A DNA stretch of 64,000 bases, taken from assembly GCA_964489955.1 (NCBI GenBank), contig CAZBAV010000007.1, positions 35,364-99,363 of the forward strand, given 5' to 3'. Position numbers and translations under genes: made by a program. Positions 25,106 through 32,610 of this stretch are shown here, in pieces. A model generated the notes under the pieces. It made no database searches and was not told the origin of the DNA. It was given only the letters and a program-made list of their open reading frames with translations. This DNA is from Leadbetterella sp964489955 (GTDB taxonomy: Bacteria > Bacteroidota > Bacteroidia > Cytophagales > Spirosomataceae). The number at the start of each line of letters is the position of its first letter. Position 1 is the stretch's first letter.

Positions 25106-25150
25106 TGTAACTTTTGTTGCAAAACTTGTCTTAGATAATAACCAACTTTG
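25106..25150 (+). promoter_or_regulatory. Sulfur-regulon promoter 3, drives the small membrane protein genes
   Basis: GTAAC-TTTT-GTTGC at 25107-25120 (the most symmetric of the four sites), a 22-nt spacer, CAACTTTG at 25143-25150, and an ATG 22 nt later. Confidence 0.7.
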
Positions 25151-25171
25151 CCAAAATCAAAATAAATTGAC

Positions 25172-25375
25172 ATGAAAGCAAATATGGGAACTGTAGACAA
25201 AGCTGCACGCATAATCATCGCTTTGGTTATTGCTGTGCTATACTTCACAAAGGTAATTACAGGTACTTGGGCTATAATTTTTGGAGTACTGGCTATTGTT
25301 TTTGTCTTTACCTCCTTCATCAGTTTTTGCCCGTTGTACTTACCTTTTGGGATTAGTACTCGTAAAAGGAAATGA
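25172..25375 (+). CDS. YgaP-like DUF2892 membrane protein
   Basis: A 67-residue protein with two transmembrane segments and the family pattern NMGTVDKAARIIIALVIAVL followed by GVLAIVFVFTSFISFCPLYLPFG. In E. coli YgaP this two-helix unit is fused to a rhodanese; here the rhodanese is a separate gene just upstream, so the pair may work together at the membrane on sulfane sulfur. It has its own activator-type promoter. Confidence 0.88.
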   Translation: MKANMGTVDKAARIIIALVIAVLYFTKVITGTWAIIFGVLAIVFVFTSFISFCPLYLPFGISTRKRK

Positions 25376-25380
25376 AAATC

Positions 25381-25406
25381 TAGACCACTGGTAAAACAGT
25401 GGTCTA
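25381..25406 (+). terminator. Hairpin between the DUF2892 gene and the next small gene
   Basis: Perfect 10-bp arms TAGACCACTG / CAGTGGTCTA with a 6-nt loop. No T-run follows, so it may only weaken read-through or stabilise the upstream mRNA. Confidence 0.5.
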
Positions 25407-25419
25407 AAACAAAAAAAAT

Positions 25420-25653
25420 ATGAAGAATTACTTAAAAAAATGGAGCATAGTACGTGTTATTTACCTCCTATTCGGTCTTGCAATAGTGTATCAGGGCTTC
25501 GAAGCAAGGGAATGGATGTTTGTAATCTTGGGCAGTATTTTCTGTCTTATGCCTCTCCTTAATTTGGGCTGCTGTAGTACCGCAGGGTGCAGAAGACCTC
25601 TTAGTAAATATGTTCCTGAGGAGAAAGAAACTACCTTTGAGGAAGTAAAATGA
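25420..25653 (+). CDS. Small cysteine-rich two-helix membrane protein
   Basis: A 77-residue protein with two hydrophobic segments (residues ~13-29 and ~33-48), then LGCCSTAGCRRP, a cysteine cluster that could bind metal or carry sulfur. The end is charged (KEETTFEEVK-like) and cytoplasmic by the positive-inside rule. The family is not characterised, to my knowledge. It lies 44 nt after the DUF2892 gene, separated by a hairpin, with no regulator site of its own, so it is probably part of the same transcript. Confidence 0.72.
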   Translation: MKNYLKKWSIVRVIYLLFGLAIVYQGFEAREWMFVILGSIFCLMPLLNLGCCSTAGCRRPLSKYVPEEKETTFEEVK

Positions 25654-25722
25654 AAAAACGGTCATCTCTGGTCGGAGATTAACAATTATGTGAATCCTTC
25701 TCCACTGTTCTAACTATTAAAA

Positions 25723-25917
25723 ATGATTATGAAAAATTTTATAACACAAAATATCTTAACAATAGTGGGTGTACTATTAGGAGCTTTCGGAGGGTTTTTA
25801 TACTGGAAGTTCGTGGGTTGTACCACGGGCTCTTGCCCCATCACTGCCAAACCAATAAACAGCACATTGTATGGAAGTTTAATGGGCGGTTTACTAATTT
25901 CTATTTTCAAGAAATAG
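25723..25917 (+). CDS. DUF6132-family small membrane protein
   Basis: A 64-residue protein with an N-terminal hydrophobic segment containing GVLLGAFGGFLYWKFVGC, the CTTGSCPIT cysteine pair, and a second glycine-rich segment SLMGGLLISIFKK. The pattern matches DUF6132, a Bacteroidota family of unknown function often found near rhodanese or thiol genes. ATGs at 25723 and 25729 are both possible. Its last codons lie in a perfect palindrome shared with the converging gene. Confidence 0.78.
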   Translation: MIMKNFITQNILTIVGVLLGAFGGFLYWKFVGCTTGSCPITAKPINSTLYGSLMGGLLISIFKK

Positions 25918-25936
25918 GTCTTATTTCTTGAAAATA
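25902..25936. terminator. Perfect palindrome spanning both stop codons of convergent genes
   Basis: 15-bp arms TATTTTCAAGAAATA / TATTTCTTGAAAATA with a 5-nt loop. The plus gene ends at 25917 and the minus gene at 25921, so each arm encodes the final Ile-Phe-Lys-Lys of one protein. Confidence 0.7.
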
Positions 25937-26289
25937 AAATAAACTGCCAGCACCAAGAAGACAAAACCTATCATGTGATTTGTACGTAGGGTCTCTGTTT
26001 TAAAAGCTACCAAGGTAAAAACCGTGAAAACTATGAGTGTAATCACTTCCTGTATTACCTTAAGCTGCCAAAGAGAAAAAGGACCACCATTACCGTCAAA
26101 TCCTATTTTATTAGCAGGGACCATTACCAGATACTCAAAAAAAGCTATCAACCAGCTGAAAAGTATAACCTTGAAAAGACTTAAGCCCGAAAACCATGAA
26201 TACTCTTTTAGCTTTAAATGACCATACCAGGCAATGGTCATGAATATGTTTGATAAAACCAATAATGAGACGGTTAATGTGGCTTTCAT
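25921..26289 (-). CDS. DMT-family protein (DUF486)
   Basis: A 122-residue membrane protein with four helices, beginning with the family signature LLVLSNIFMTIAWYGHLK and containing EYLVMVPANKIGF. DUF486 proteins resemble half-size drug/metabolite transporters, and their substrate is unknown. The gene runs against its neighbours inside the sulfur locus and carries no shared activator site, so it may not belong to that system. Convergent overlap with the DUF6132 gene is limited to the terminator palindrome. Confidence 0.85.
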   Translation of the reverse strand: MKATLTVSLLVLSNIFMTIAWYGHLKLKEYSWFSGLSLFKVILFSWLIAFFEYLVMVPANKIGFDGNGGPFSLWQLKVIQEVITLIVFTVFTLVAFKTETLRTNHMIGFVFLVLAVYFIFKK

Positions 26290-26293
26290 TGTT

Positions 26294-26301
26294 TATTTTT
26301 G
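26294..26301 (+). promoter_or_regulatory. -7 element upstream of the small exported protein gene
   Basis: TATTTTTG matches TAnnTTTG. It lies between divergent genes, 38 nt before the likely start at 26339. Confidence 0.4.
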
Positions 26302-26338
26302 ATAAAATTTCTGCAAAGAAACAAGAAAACCCAAACTC

Positions 26339-26662
26339 TTGATACTAGCTGTTAAAAATATAGTTTCTCGCTTGTGTATTGCTCTCATGCTTATACACTT
26401 GGCTGTTCCATGTACAGTTAAAAGGGAGCTGAAACAGAGCTTCGATATACCTGTACAAACAGGGGTAAAGTCGCTTACCTGCCAAAGTGCAGAGCAGTCC
26501 AAAAGTGTTTCTATAAACATAACAAAGGCTAAGACCGTAGAGCCAGCTTTTCCTGTTTCACTAATCTCTACTTTTTCTAGTTTAGAAAGTAGTTATTTAG
26601 AACTTGCAGATATCACACAGCCTGTACCACTCTTTCTACTAAACAGGCAGCTCCTTATTTGA
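26339..26662 (+). CDS. Small hypothetical exported protein in the sulfur locus
   Basis: A frame of up to 107 residues from a TTG start; an ATG at 26387 would give 91. The N terminus (NIVSRLCIALMLIHLAVPC) looks like a signal peptide or lipoprotein signal, followed by KRELKQSFDIPVQTG and a serine-rich middle, and the end is PLFLLNRQLLI. I do not recognise a domain. It is supported by a promoter-like element, a signal-like N terminus and its place 52 nt before the thiosulfate:quinone oxidoreductase gene, but it could be spurious. Confidence 0.5.
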   Translation: MILAVKNIVSRLCIALMLIHLAVPCTVKRELKQSFDIPVQTGVKSLTCQSAEQSKSVSINITKAKTVEPAFPVSLISTFSSLESSYLELADITQPVPLFLLNRQLLI

Positions 26663-26713
26663 TACCGACACATTTCTGGCTTGTCGTATTAATCAAATAA
26701 AAACAAAGAAATC

Positions 26714-27712
26714 ATGAACACATATTCTTATGCCGGGGTATTTACCACGGCACTCCGCTGGGTAGCCGGCTGGACATACTTTTCTGCTTTTTGGCGTCGC
26801 TTAATCCTAGAAAATAAACTTAACCCTGATGAAGCCGGGTACATTGGAGAAAAATTCAACCATTTTCTTCCTCATGCTTTGGGGATAAAACCTATTATAG
26901 AATATCTGGTATCCAATCCTGAAAGTCTATGGTGGGCCATGGCTATTTTTACAATTGTAGAAGGCGTGGTAGGTCTTCTTTTTATGCTGGGCTTGTATAC
27001 CCGTTTAATGAGTATTGGGGTTTTCATGCTAGCTTTTGGTATACTTCTGGGTTCGGGCTGGTTGGGTACTACTTGTTTGGATGAATGGCAAATTGGTGTA
27101 TTGGGTGTAGCATCGGGTTTTACGGTCTTTCTGTCCGGAGGCGGAAAATATGCTCTGGATAATTATTTAGCGGAAAAGCTTCCTTTTAGCAAGTGGTTGG
27201 TTTCTTGTCCCTTACCTCTTACNNNNNNNNNNCCTCTTACTGAAAACACTTTACATAAGATTGTTCTAATCGGCTCAGTCTTTATTTTAGGCTTAACCTT
27301 ATACACCAATCAACATTTCCATGGCGGAGTCTATGGCACGCTACACAACAAATCTGTTAAGCCTCATGTTACTATTTCGGATGCTACAATTAAAAATGGC
27401 CGATTATCTTTCACCGTTTTCCGTAATGAAGGTGCAGACGTATACGGTTCTTTTCTTATTGGTATTAAACTAACAGATATACATGGAAAAACCATTTTTG
27501 CCCAAAATCAAGAGCAATTGTCACAGTTGGATTCCGAGCAAATAAAAAACTTTTATGTAGCAAAAGTAAAACCAGGTAAGCACAGCCTTATCCTGCCTTT
27601 AGGAGCAAAAGCCAATTTGATGTTTGAAAGTTTGGAGATACATGCAGGCAAATACATTTTGGAGCTACATGATATTAGCGGAGCCACTTGGTCTAGCCTA
27701 ATAAACCTATAG
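26714..27712 (+). CDS. DoxD-DoxA fusion, thiosulfate:quinone oxidoreductase
   Basis: Membrane enzyme expected to oxidise thiosulfate to tetrathionate and reduce quinone. Residues ~1-165 are the DoxD domain with four helices (RWVAGWTYFSAFWRRL, GLGLYTRLMSIG-like segment, GSGWLGTTCLDEWQ). After a linker, residues ~185-332 are the DoxA domain, with one helix (VLIGSVFILGLTLY) and a periplasmic beta sandwich. Fused DoxDA proteins occur in other Bacteroidota. Ten N bases at 27223-27232 fall in the linker; the flanking 8-mer repeat suggests they are an assembly artefact and that the true protein is six residues shorter. No activator site was found directly upstream. Confidence 0.85.
   Translation: MNTYSYAGVFTTALRWVAGWTYFSAFWRRLILENKLNPDEAGYIGEKFNHFLPHALGIKPIIEYLVSNPESLWWAMAIFTIVEGVVGLLFMLGLYTRLMSIGVFMLAFGILLGSGWLGTTCLDEWQIGVLGVASGFTVFLSGGGKYALDNYLAEKLPFSKWLVSCPLPLXXXXPLTENTLHKIVLIGSVFILGLTLYTNQHFHGGVYGTLHNKSVKPHVTISDATIKNGRLSFTVFRNEGADVYGSFLIGIKLTDIHGKTIFAQNQEQLSQLDSEQIKNFYVAKVKPGKHSLILPLGAKANLMFESLEIHAGKYILELHDISGATWSSLINL
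27223..27232. other. Assembly gap (10 N) inside the doxDA gene
   Basis: Ten unknown bases flanked on both sides by CCTCTTAC, as expected if two overlapping contig ends were joined without merging. Gap plus one repeat copy is 18 nt, so the frame is kept either way. Confidence 0.9.
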
Positions 27713-27764
27713 CCAGATTGGTACAGCCCATTTTTTTATTCGGGTTGTACCATTTTATAATCTA

Positions 27765-27809
27765 TGTAACCTTTGTAACTTTAGATTGGCAAGAATTACT
27801 AGAACTTTG
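27765..27809 (+). promoter_or_regulatory. Sulfur-regulon promoter 4, drives the YeeE/YedE transporter pair
   Basis: GTAAC-CTTT-GTAAC at 27766-27779, a 22-nt spacer, GAACTTTG at 27802-27809, and an ATG 31 nt later. Confidence 0.72.
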
Positions 27810-27840
27810 CACAAAAGAATGTAAAATTTAATTTCAAGAT

Positions 27841-28404
27841 ATGTTAGAGCTTCTTAAACAACCCTGGCCTTGGTATATTGCTGGCCCGCTAATCGGTCTT
27901 ACGGTACCCGCCCTTTTAATTTTAGGCAATAAATCTTTTGGTATTAGTTCATCGCTCAGGCACATGTGTGCAGCCTGCATTCCCGCCAAAATCCCGTTTT
28001 TTCAATACGACTGGAAAAAAGAAGTATGGAATCTCTTTTTTGTTTTAGGTATTTTCTTTGGAGGAGTCGTTGCAGCCACTTTGCTGCTTAATTCCGATCC
28101 TATAGAGGTAAATCCCGCCTTAGCAAGTGAACTGGCCGGCTACGGAATAACCAACTACAATAATCTTGTACCAGAAGACATTATGAACTGGCCAAGTTTA
28201 CTTACCCTGCGTGGCTTTATACTGATAGTAGTTGGTGGTTTCTTGGTGGGTTTTGGAACACGTTACGCTGGAGGTTGTACCAGCGGGCATGCCATAATGG
28301 GCTTGTCTACCTTACAATGGCCCTCATTGGTAGCTACGTGTTGCTTTATGTTAGGCGGCTTTATTATGGCTAATCTTATTCTTCCTTTCATCCTTTCACT
28401 TTAA
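27841..28404 (+). CDS. YeeE/YedE (TsuA-like) thiosulfate transporter, first half
   Basis: A 187-residue membrane protein forming half of a YeeE/YedE-type sulfur transporter. C43 and C46 (CAACIPAK) and C146 (GGCTSGHAIMG) lie in the positions where full-length YeeE proteins place cysteines that pass thiosulfate along by transient hydrogen bonds. About five helices are present, with the long loop between helices 2 and 3 outside. The second half is encoded 7 nt downstream. The gene has its own regulon promoter, which links thiosulfate or persulfide uptake to the dioxygenase branch. Confidence 0.87.
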   Translation: MLELLKQPWPWYIAGPLIGLTVPALLILGNKSFGISSSLRHMCAACIPAKIPFFQYDWKKEVWNLFFVLGIFFGGVVAATLLLNSDPIEVNPALASELAGYGITNYNNLVPEDIMNWPSLLTLRGFILIVVGGFLVGFGTRYAGGCTSGHAIMGLSTLQWPSLVATCCFMLGGFIMANLILPFILSL

Positions 28405-28411
28405 TTTAATC

Positions 28412-28897
28412 ATGGCACAAAAAAATATAGATGTACGCACCCAAGACGCCATTTGCGTAAACCAAAGTAAACTTACGCACCGGTGGTACCATAACTTAAA
28501 ATACCTTGCTGTAGGGATCCTGTTCGGTGTGGTCTTCGTGAAGGCAGAAATCGTGAGTTGGTTTCGAATACAAGAGATGTTCAGACTTCAATCTTTCCAT
28601 ATGTATGGAGTTATAGGCAGTGCTGTGGCGGTAGGTTTAATTTCTGTACTTTTAATCAAAAAGTTTAATATCAAAACTATTCACGGCGAACCTATCACCT
28701 TTACGGATAAGACTTTTAACAAAGGGCAAATCTACGGGGGCTTACTTTTTGGCTTTGGATGGGCTATTACGGGAGCTTGCCCTGGTCCCTTATTTGCCCA
28801 AATAGGAACAGGTGCCACAGTAATTTTAGTGACACTACTCAGTGCCATAGCAGGAACTTGGGTATATGGTTTATTGAGAGAAAAGCTTCCCCACTAA
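28412..28897 (+). CDS. YeeE/YedE (DUF6691) thiosulfate transporter, second half
   Basis: A 161-residue partner of the preceding protein, with four predicted helices and the motif GWAITGACPGPLFAQIG containing C123, the counterpart of the third conserved cysteine of YeeE. An N-terminal cytoplasmic stretch of about 25 residues contains C15 (DAICVNQ). The 7-nt spacing indicates translational coupling. Split pairs of this kind are common in Proteobacteria and Bacteroidota and sit next to persulfide dioxygenase or rhodanese genes. Confidence 0.87.
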   Translation: MAQKNIDVRTQDAICVNQSKLTHRWYHNLKYLAVGILFGVVFVKAEIVSWFRIQEMFRLQSFHMYGVIGSAVAVGLISVLLIKKFNIKTIHGEPITFTDKTFNKGQIYGGLLFGFGWAITGACPGPLFAQIGTGATVILVTLLSAIAGTWVYGLLREKLPH

Positions 28898-28909
28898 AAA
28901 AGGATAAAG

Positions 28910-29635
28910 ATGTTAACCACAAAAAAACTTCTGCTTGCAGTAGTATGGATTTTCTTTGCCCATTCTGTACTGGCACAGCACCATAACAATACTTGGTTTA
29001 GAGGTACGCTTGGAGTTCCTTTAGGGAGAAAACTTAAAACAGATTTTGAGCTACAGCATAGACGTCAAGACGGACTAGGAACAGATAATCAGCTAAAAAA
29101 TAACCTTATGAATACTTTCCGAATATGGGTACAATACCAACATGGACCGGATATTAAATTCTCTATCTCCCCTCTGGCGTACTTTAATCATTATAAGATT
29201 ATACAGAATCAGAGCGACAAAGACGCTAAACCAAGCAATGAACTCCGTTTTGCGGCAGCAGTAGATTTACAACATGAGCTTTTCTCGAAATTTTATATTA
29301 CGGATAGAAATGCATTGGAATATCGGATTCACCAAGGAAACCCTGAGGATGTAGTGCGACTAAGAAACAGGCTTGGACTAAGATATGAATTATCAGAGAA
29401 GGTAAACTTGAGTGTTTATGATGAAATCCTGCTAAATGTCTACGGAAGAACCTATGACCACTTCTTTGACCACGATAGGCTTGGAGTAAACTTGGAGTAT
29501 AAACTCCTTCGAAATGTAAAACTAGACTTGGGTTTTATGCACATTGTCCGTCTAAACAATCACCATACCCTGAGAGAAAGCAATGTGACTTTAAACCTAA
29601 ACTATACCCTTAAAGGTTTTACTAAACATTCTTAA
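28910..29635 (+). CDS. DUF2490 outer membrane protein
   Basis: A 241-residue exported protein with signal peptide (TTKKLLLAVVWIFFAHSVLAQ) and regular amphipathic strands of a small beta barrel, ending in the alternating pattern NVTLNLNYTL. It matches DUF2490, a family of unknown function predicted in the outer membrane. It lies 12 nt after the transporter pair and so likely belongs to the same transcript; it could be the outer membrane passage for sulfur anions, which is inference. The lack of another terminator before it supports this placement. Confidence 0.8.
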   Translation: MLTTKKLLLAVVWIFFAHSVLAQHHNNTWFRGTLGVPLGRKLKTDFELQHRRQDGLGTDNQLKNNLMNTFRIWVQYQHGPDIKFSISPLAYFNHYKIIQNQSDKDAKPSNELRFAAAVDLQHELFSKFYITDRNALEYRIHQGNPEDVVRLRNRLGLRYELSEKVNLSVYDEILLNVYGRTYDHFFDHDRLGVNLEYKLLRNVKLDLGFMHIVRLNNHHTLRESNVTLNLNYTLKGFTKHS

Positions 29636-29951
29636 AGCCGAATTACAGTTTCTTTGAATGATAAATTGTATTTACCGACATATGAAGAATAATATAACAG
29701 TGCAACCTAGATTACGCATTAGCATATATGACCTATGATTTTGAAGAAAAGATTAATCTGGAACAGTAAACGCAGTCCATATCGGTTAAAAACTATTGCT
29801 TTGGTAGTCTTCTATTGAGAGAAAATTAAACTATTCTAAACAAAAATAACACTATATAAGGTTTTTGGGGTCAATCTTAATTAGGATAACACTGTTTTTC
29901 AGTTTGTCTTTTCTATATTTGTTTGGAAAGGAATCAACCTATTACCTAACA
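29636..29951. other. Intergenic region before ppc
   Basis: 316 bases without a supported gene. It holds the ppc -7 element and a 27-codon frame at 29735 that looks like chance. Confidence 0.4.
29914..29921 (+). promoter_or_regulatory. -7 element of the ppc promoter
   Basis: TATATTTG matches TAnnTTTG 30 nt before the ATG at 29952. This rules out the TTG-initiated frame at 29865, which would start upstream of the promoter. Confidence 0.5.
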
Positions 29952-32504
29952 ATGTCAAGACAAAAAATAGAAAACGTGTTTACCCAAGAGGTACACAATA
30001 AGTATTTGGTTTTCAATACACTATTTTCCCGCTTACCTTACGATAAAATGTCCAAAATTGGCTCCATTATGCCTTTTTTATACGACAATGCCAAAGAGGG
30101 TTTCGAAGCTGGAAAACAACCCAAAGAAATCATAGATAGCTTTTTTGAAAGATTCACCGTACTTACTACCGAAAAAGAGCGTGTAGACTTACTGTTCCGT
30201 CTTATAACATATGTAGAACGTCAAGTAGTATTATTTGACAGTGTAGAAGATGCAGCTTTTGAAAAACTTACTCCTACCGATGCTCCTGGTACTTTAAAAG
30301 CCATTTTGGCTTTAGCTAAACAAAATAATAAGCTTGACCAGGTTAAAGAAAAGTTAGAAAACTTTAAGGTAAGGATAGTATTTACTGCCCACCCTACTCA
30401 ATTTTACCCAAGTTCGGTGCTACGTATTATCCAGGACTTAGAAGAAAATATAAAGGTAAATGATATCAATGCTATAGATGAGCTTCTACAGCAGTTAGGC
30501 AAAACTCCTTTCTTCAATGCCGAGCAGCCGACCCCTGTACAAGAAGCCCAGAGTATTATTTTTTATCTTAGACATGTATATTACGAGGCTCTGAGCCAAA
30601 TTCAAGAGATCGTATCGAAAGAAATATTTGATGGCGGTGAGGTCAATCCTGTAATTGAACTAGGTTTTTGGCCGGGTGGAGACCGTGATGGAAACCCATT
30701 TGTTACAGCAGAAATTACCCGCAAAGTAGCTCAGGAATTACGCTCAAACATTCTTAAATGTTACTATAACCAATTTAAGTACATAAGACGTAGGTTTACT
30801 TTCAAAGGAGTTATCCCACTTCTGGACAAGATAAACAACAAGTTGTATACCAACATGTTTGGGCTTAACAATGACCTTTCTTACAATGCTCTTATGAGCC
30901 ATTTGCAAGAAGTGCGTGAGATAATGGTTACCAAACATAACAGCATGTTTCTGGATGAACTGGATAATTTTATCCTACGTGTCCGTCTTTTTGGATTGTA
31001 TTTTGCCACTTTAGACATCAGGCAAGACAGCAGTATCCATGAAAGAGCCATGCAGACTATAAATGAGAAATTTAAAATATCTCCAAAGCCTTATGAAGAG
31101 TGGTCGCATGAAGAAAAAGTAGAATTCCTCACCACCAGTACCATAGAAGTATGGGATGAGGACTTCACAGATCCGCTTATCCGTGACACCTTCAAGACCA
31201 TTAAGACCATTAAGGAAATCCAGGCCCATAATGGCGAAAAGGCCTGTAATCGTTATATTATTTCAAACTCCACATCAGCTTGTTCGGTACTAGAAGTACA
31301 AGCCTTGTTCCGTTTTTGTGGTGTGAAGCAGCAAGATGTTACGGTAGATATTATTCCGCTTTTTGAGACTATAGAAGGGCTAGACTCTGCTAGAGCCACT
31401 ATGGAGGAGCTTTATAACCTTTTGCCTTACCGTAAGCACCTAAGATTACGAGGAAACCACCAAACCATCATGTTGGGCTTCTCAGACGGTACCAAAGATG
31501 GCGGTTACATAAAAGCCAACTGGGAGATTTTTAACGCAAAAGAGCAACTAACTGAAGTCTCTGAACAAAACGAAATAAGTGTCGTTTTCTTTGACGGCCG
31601 TGGTGGTCCTCCTGCCAGAGGTGGTGGTAAAACTCACCAATTCTATGCTTCGCAAGGACCGGGTATTGCCAATAATGAAATTCAATTAACCATACAGGGA
31701 CAAACCATAACCTCTATGTATGGTTCTAAACCTCAAGCCCAGTTTAACTTCGAACAATTAATCTCGGCTGGTGTTTTGAATGATGTTTTTGCAGATAAGA
31801 AAGCGGTACTTTCAGATAAAGAACGTGAACTTATTGAGCGTTTGTCAGATATTGGCGGACAAAAATATTTAGATCTCAAAAACCATTCGCTTTTTGTTCC
31901 TTATCTGGAAAACAAGAGTCCGCTTAAATATTATGGTTTAACCAAAATTGGTAGCCGACCAAGTAAAAGGAGTAGCGGTGGGCAACTGAAGCTATCAGAC
32001 CTTCGGGCCATACCTTTTGTGGGTGCCTGGAGCCAGCTGAAGCAAAATATCCCTGGTTTTTATGGGGTTGGTTCTGCTTTGCAAACATTAATAGACGAAG
32101 GAAAAATAAAAGACTTGAAGAGTCTGTATGCCAATTCGCTGTATTTCAAGACATTGATACAAAACAGTATGATGGCACTTTCTAAAAGTTATTTTCCGCT
32201 TACCTCTTATATGCAAAATGACCCTGTTTATGGCGAAATCTGGAGCATTATGAAAGATGAACACGACAAAAGTGTATCTACCATGCTTACTATTTCAGGC
32301 CAAAAAGAGCTAATGGAGACAGATGTTGTAAGTTCCCTGTCTGTAAACTACCGTGAACAAATCGTATTGCCACTTTTAGCTATTCAGCAGTACGCCTTGC
32401 AAATGATAGAGGAAACGGAAGACGAAGAACTCCGTTTAGCCTATGAAAAAATGGTAACCCGCTCACTGTTCGGAAACATTAACGCCAGTAGGAATTCGGC
32501 ATAA
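29952..32504 (+). CDS. ppc: Phosphoenolpyruvate carboxylase
   Basis: Anaplerotic enzyme adding bicarbonate to phosphoenolpyruvate to give oxaloacetate. The 850-residue protein begins MSRQKIENVFTQEVHNKYLV. Hallmarks are the catalytic VFTAHPTQ with its histidine, FWPGGDRDGNPFVT, the bicarbonate/PEP site LGFSDGTKDGGYI, and the mobile glycine loop FDGRGGPPARGGG. The C terminus reads NINASRNSA rather than the usual xNTG ending. The start is set by the upstream -7 element and by family alignment from memory. A perfect terminator follows. Confidence 0.94.
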   Translation: MSRQKIENVFTQEVHNKYLVFNTLFSRLPYDKMSKIGSIMPFLYDNAKEGFEAGKQPKEIIDSFFERFTVLTTEKERVDLLFRLITYVERQVVLFDSVEDAAFEKLTPTDAPGTLKAILALAKQNNKLDQVKEKLENFKVRIVFTAHPTQFYPSSVLRIIQDLEENIKVNDINAIDELLQQLGKTPFFNAEQPTPVQEAQSIIFYLRHVYYEALSQIQEIVSKEIFDGGEVNPVIELGFWPGGDRDGNPFVTAEITRKVAQELRSNILKCYYNQFKYIRRRFTFKGVIPLLDKINNKLYTNMFGLNNDLSYNALMSHLQEVREIMVTKHNSMFLDELDNFILRVRLFGLYFATLDIRQDSSIHERAMQTINEKFKISPKPYEEWSHEEKVEFLTTSTIEVWDEDFTDPLIRDTFKTIKTIKEIQAHNGEKACNRYIISNSTSACSVLEVQALFRFCGVKQQDVTVDIIPLFETIEGLDSARATMEELYNLLPYRKHLRLRGNHQTIMLGFSDGTKDGGYIKANWEIFNAKEQLTEVSEQNEISVVFFDGRGGPPARGGGKTHQFYASQGPGIANNEIQLTIQGQTITSMYGSKPQAQFNFEQLISAGVLNDVFADKKAVLSDKERELIERLSDIGGQKYLDLKNHSLFVPYLENKSPLKYYGLTKIGSRPSKRSSGGQLKLSDLRAIPFVGAWSQLKQNIPGFYGVGSALQTLIDEGKIKDLKSLYANSLYFKTLIQNSMMALSKSYFPLTSYMQNDPVYGEIWSIMKDEHDKSVSTMLTISGQKELMETDVVSSLSVNYREQIVLPLLAIQQYALQMIEETEDEELRLAYEKMVTRSLFGNINASRNSA

Positions 32505-32515
32505 GAGATAATCAT

Positions 32516-32552
32516 AAAAAAATGTTCTAGCTATCAACTAGAACATTTTTTT
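32516..32552 (+). terminator. Intrinsic terminator of ppc
   Basis: Perfect 15-bp arms built on AATGTTCTAG / CTAGAACATT, a 7-nt loop, flanked by A and T runs. It can work in both directions. Confidence 0.88.
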
Positions 32553-32562
32553 AGAAATTAAT

Positions 32563-32603
32563 TGTAATAAAATTTGTTACATTAAAAAATCGCCGTACAT
32601 TTG
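32563..32603 (+). promoter_or_regulatory. Promoter of the Rrf2 gene with overlapping operator A
   Basis: The operator TGTAA-N9-TTACA lies at 32563-32581. Its spacer contains the -33 box TTTG (32573-32576), followed 19 nt later by the -7 box TACATTTG (32596-32603). A bound protein would block the -33 box, as expected for autorepression. Transcription would start within a few bases of the ATG. Confidence 0.7.
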
Positions 32604-32610
32604 TATCACA

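Noticed and set aside
29735..29818. 27-codon frame upstream of ppc
   Set aside because: Too short, no recognisable sequence, and the ppc promoter lies after it with no terminator between them to mark a separate gene.
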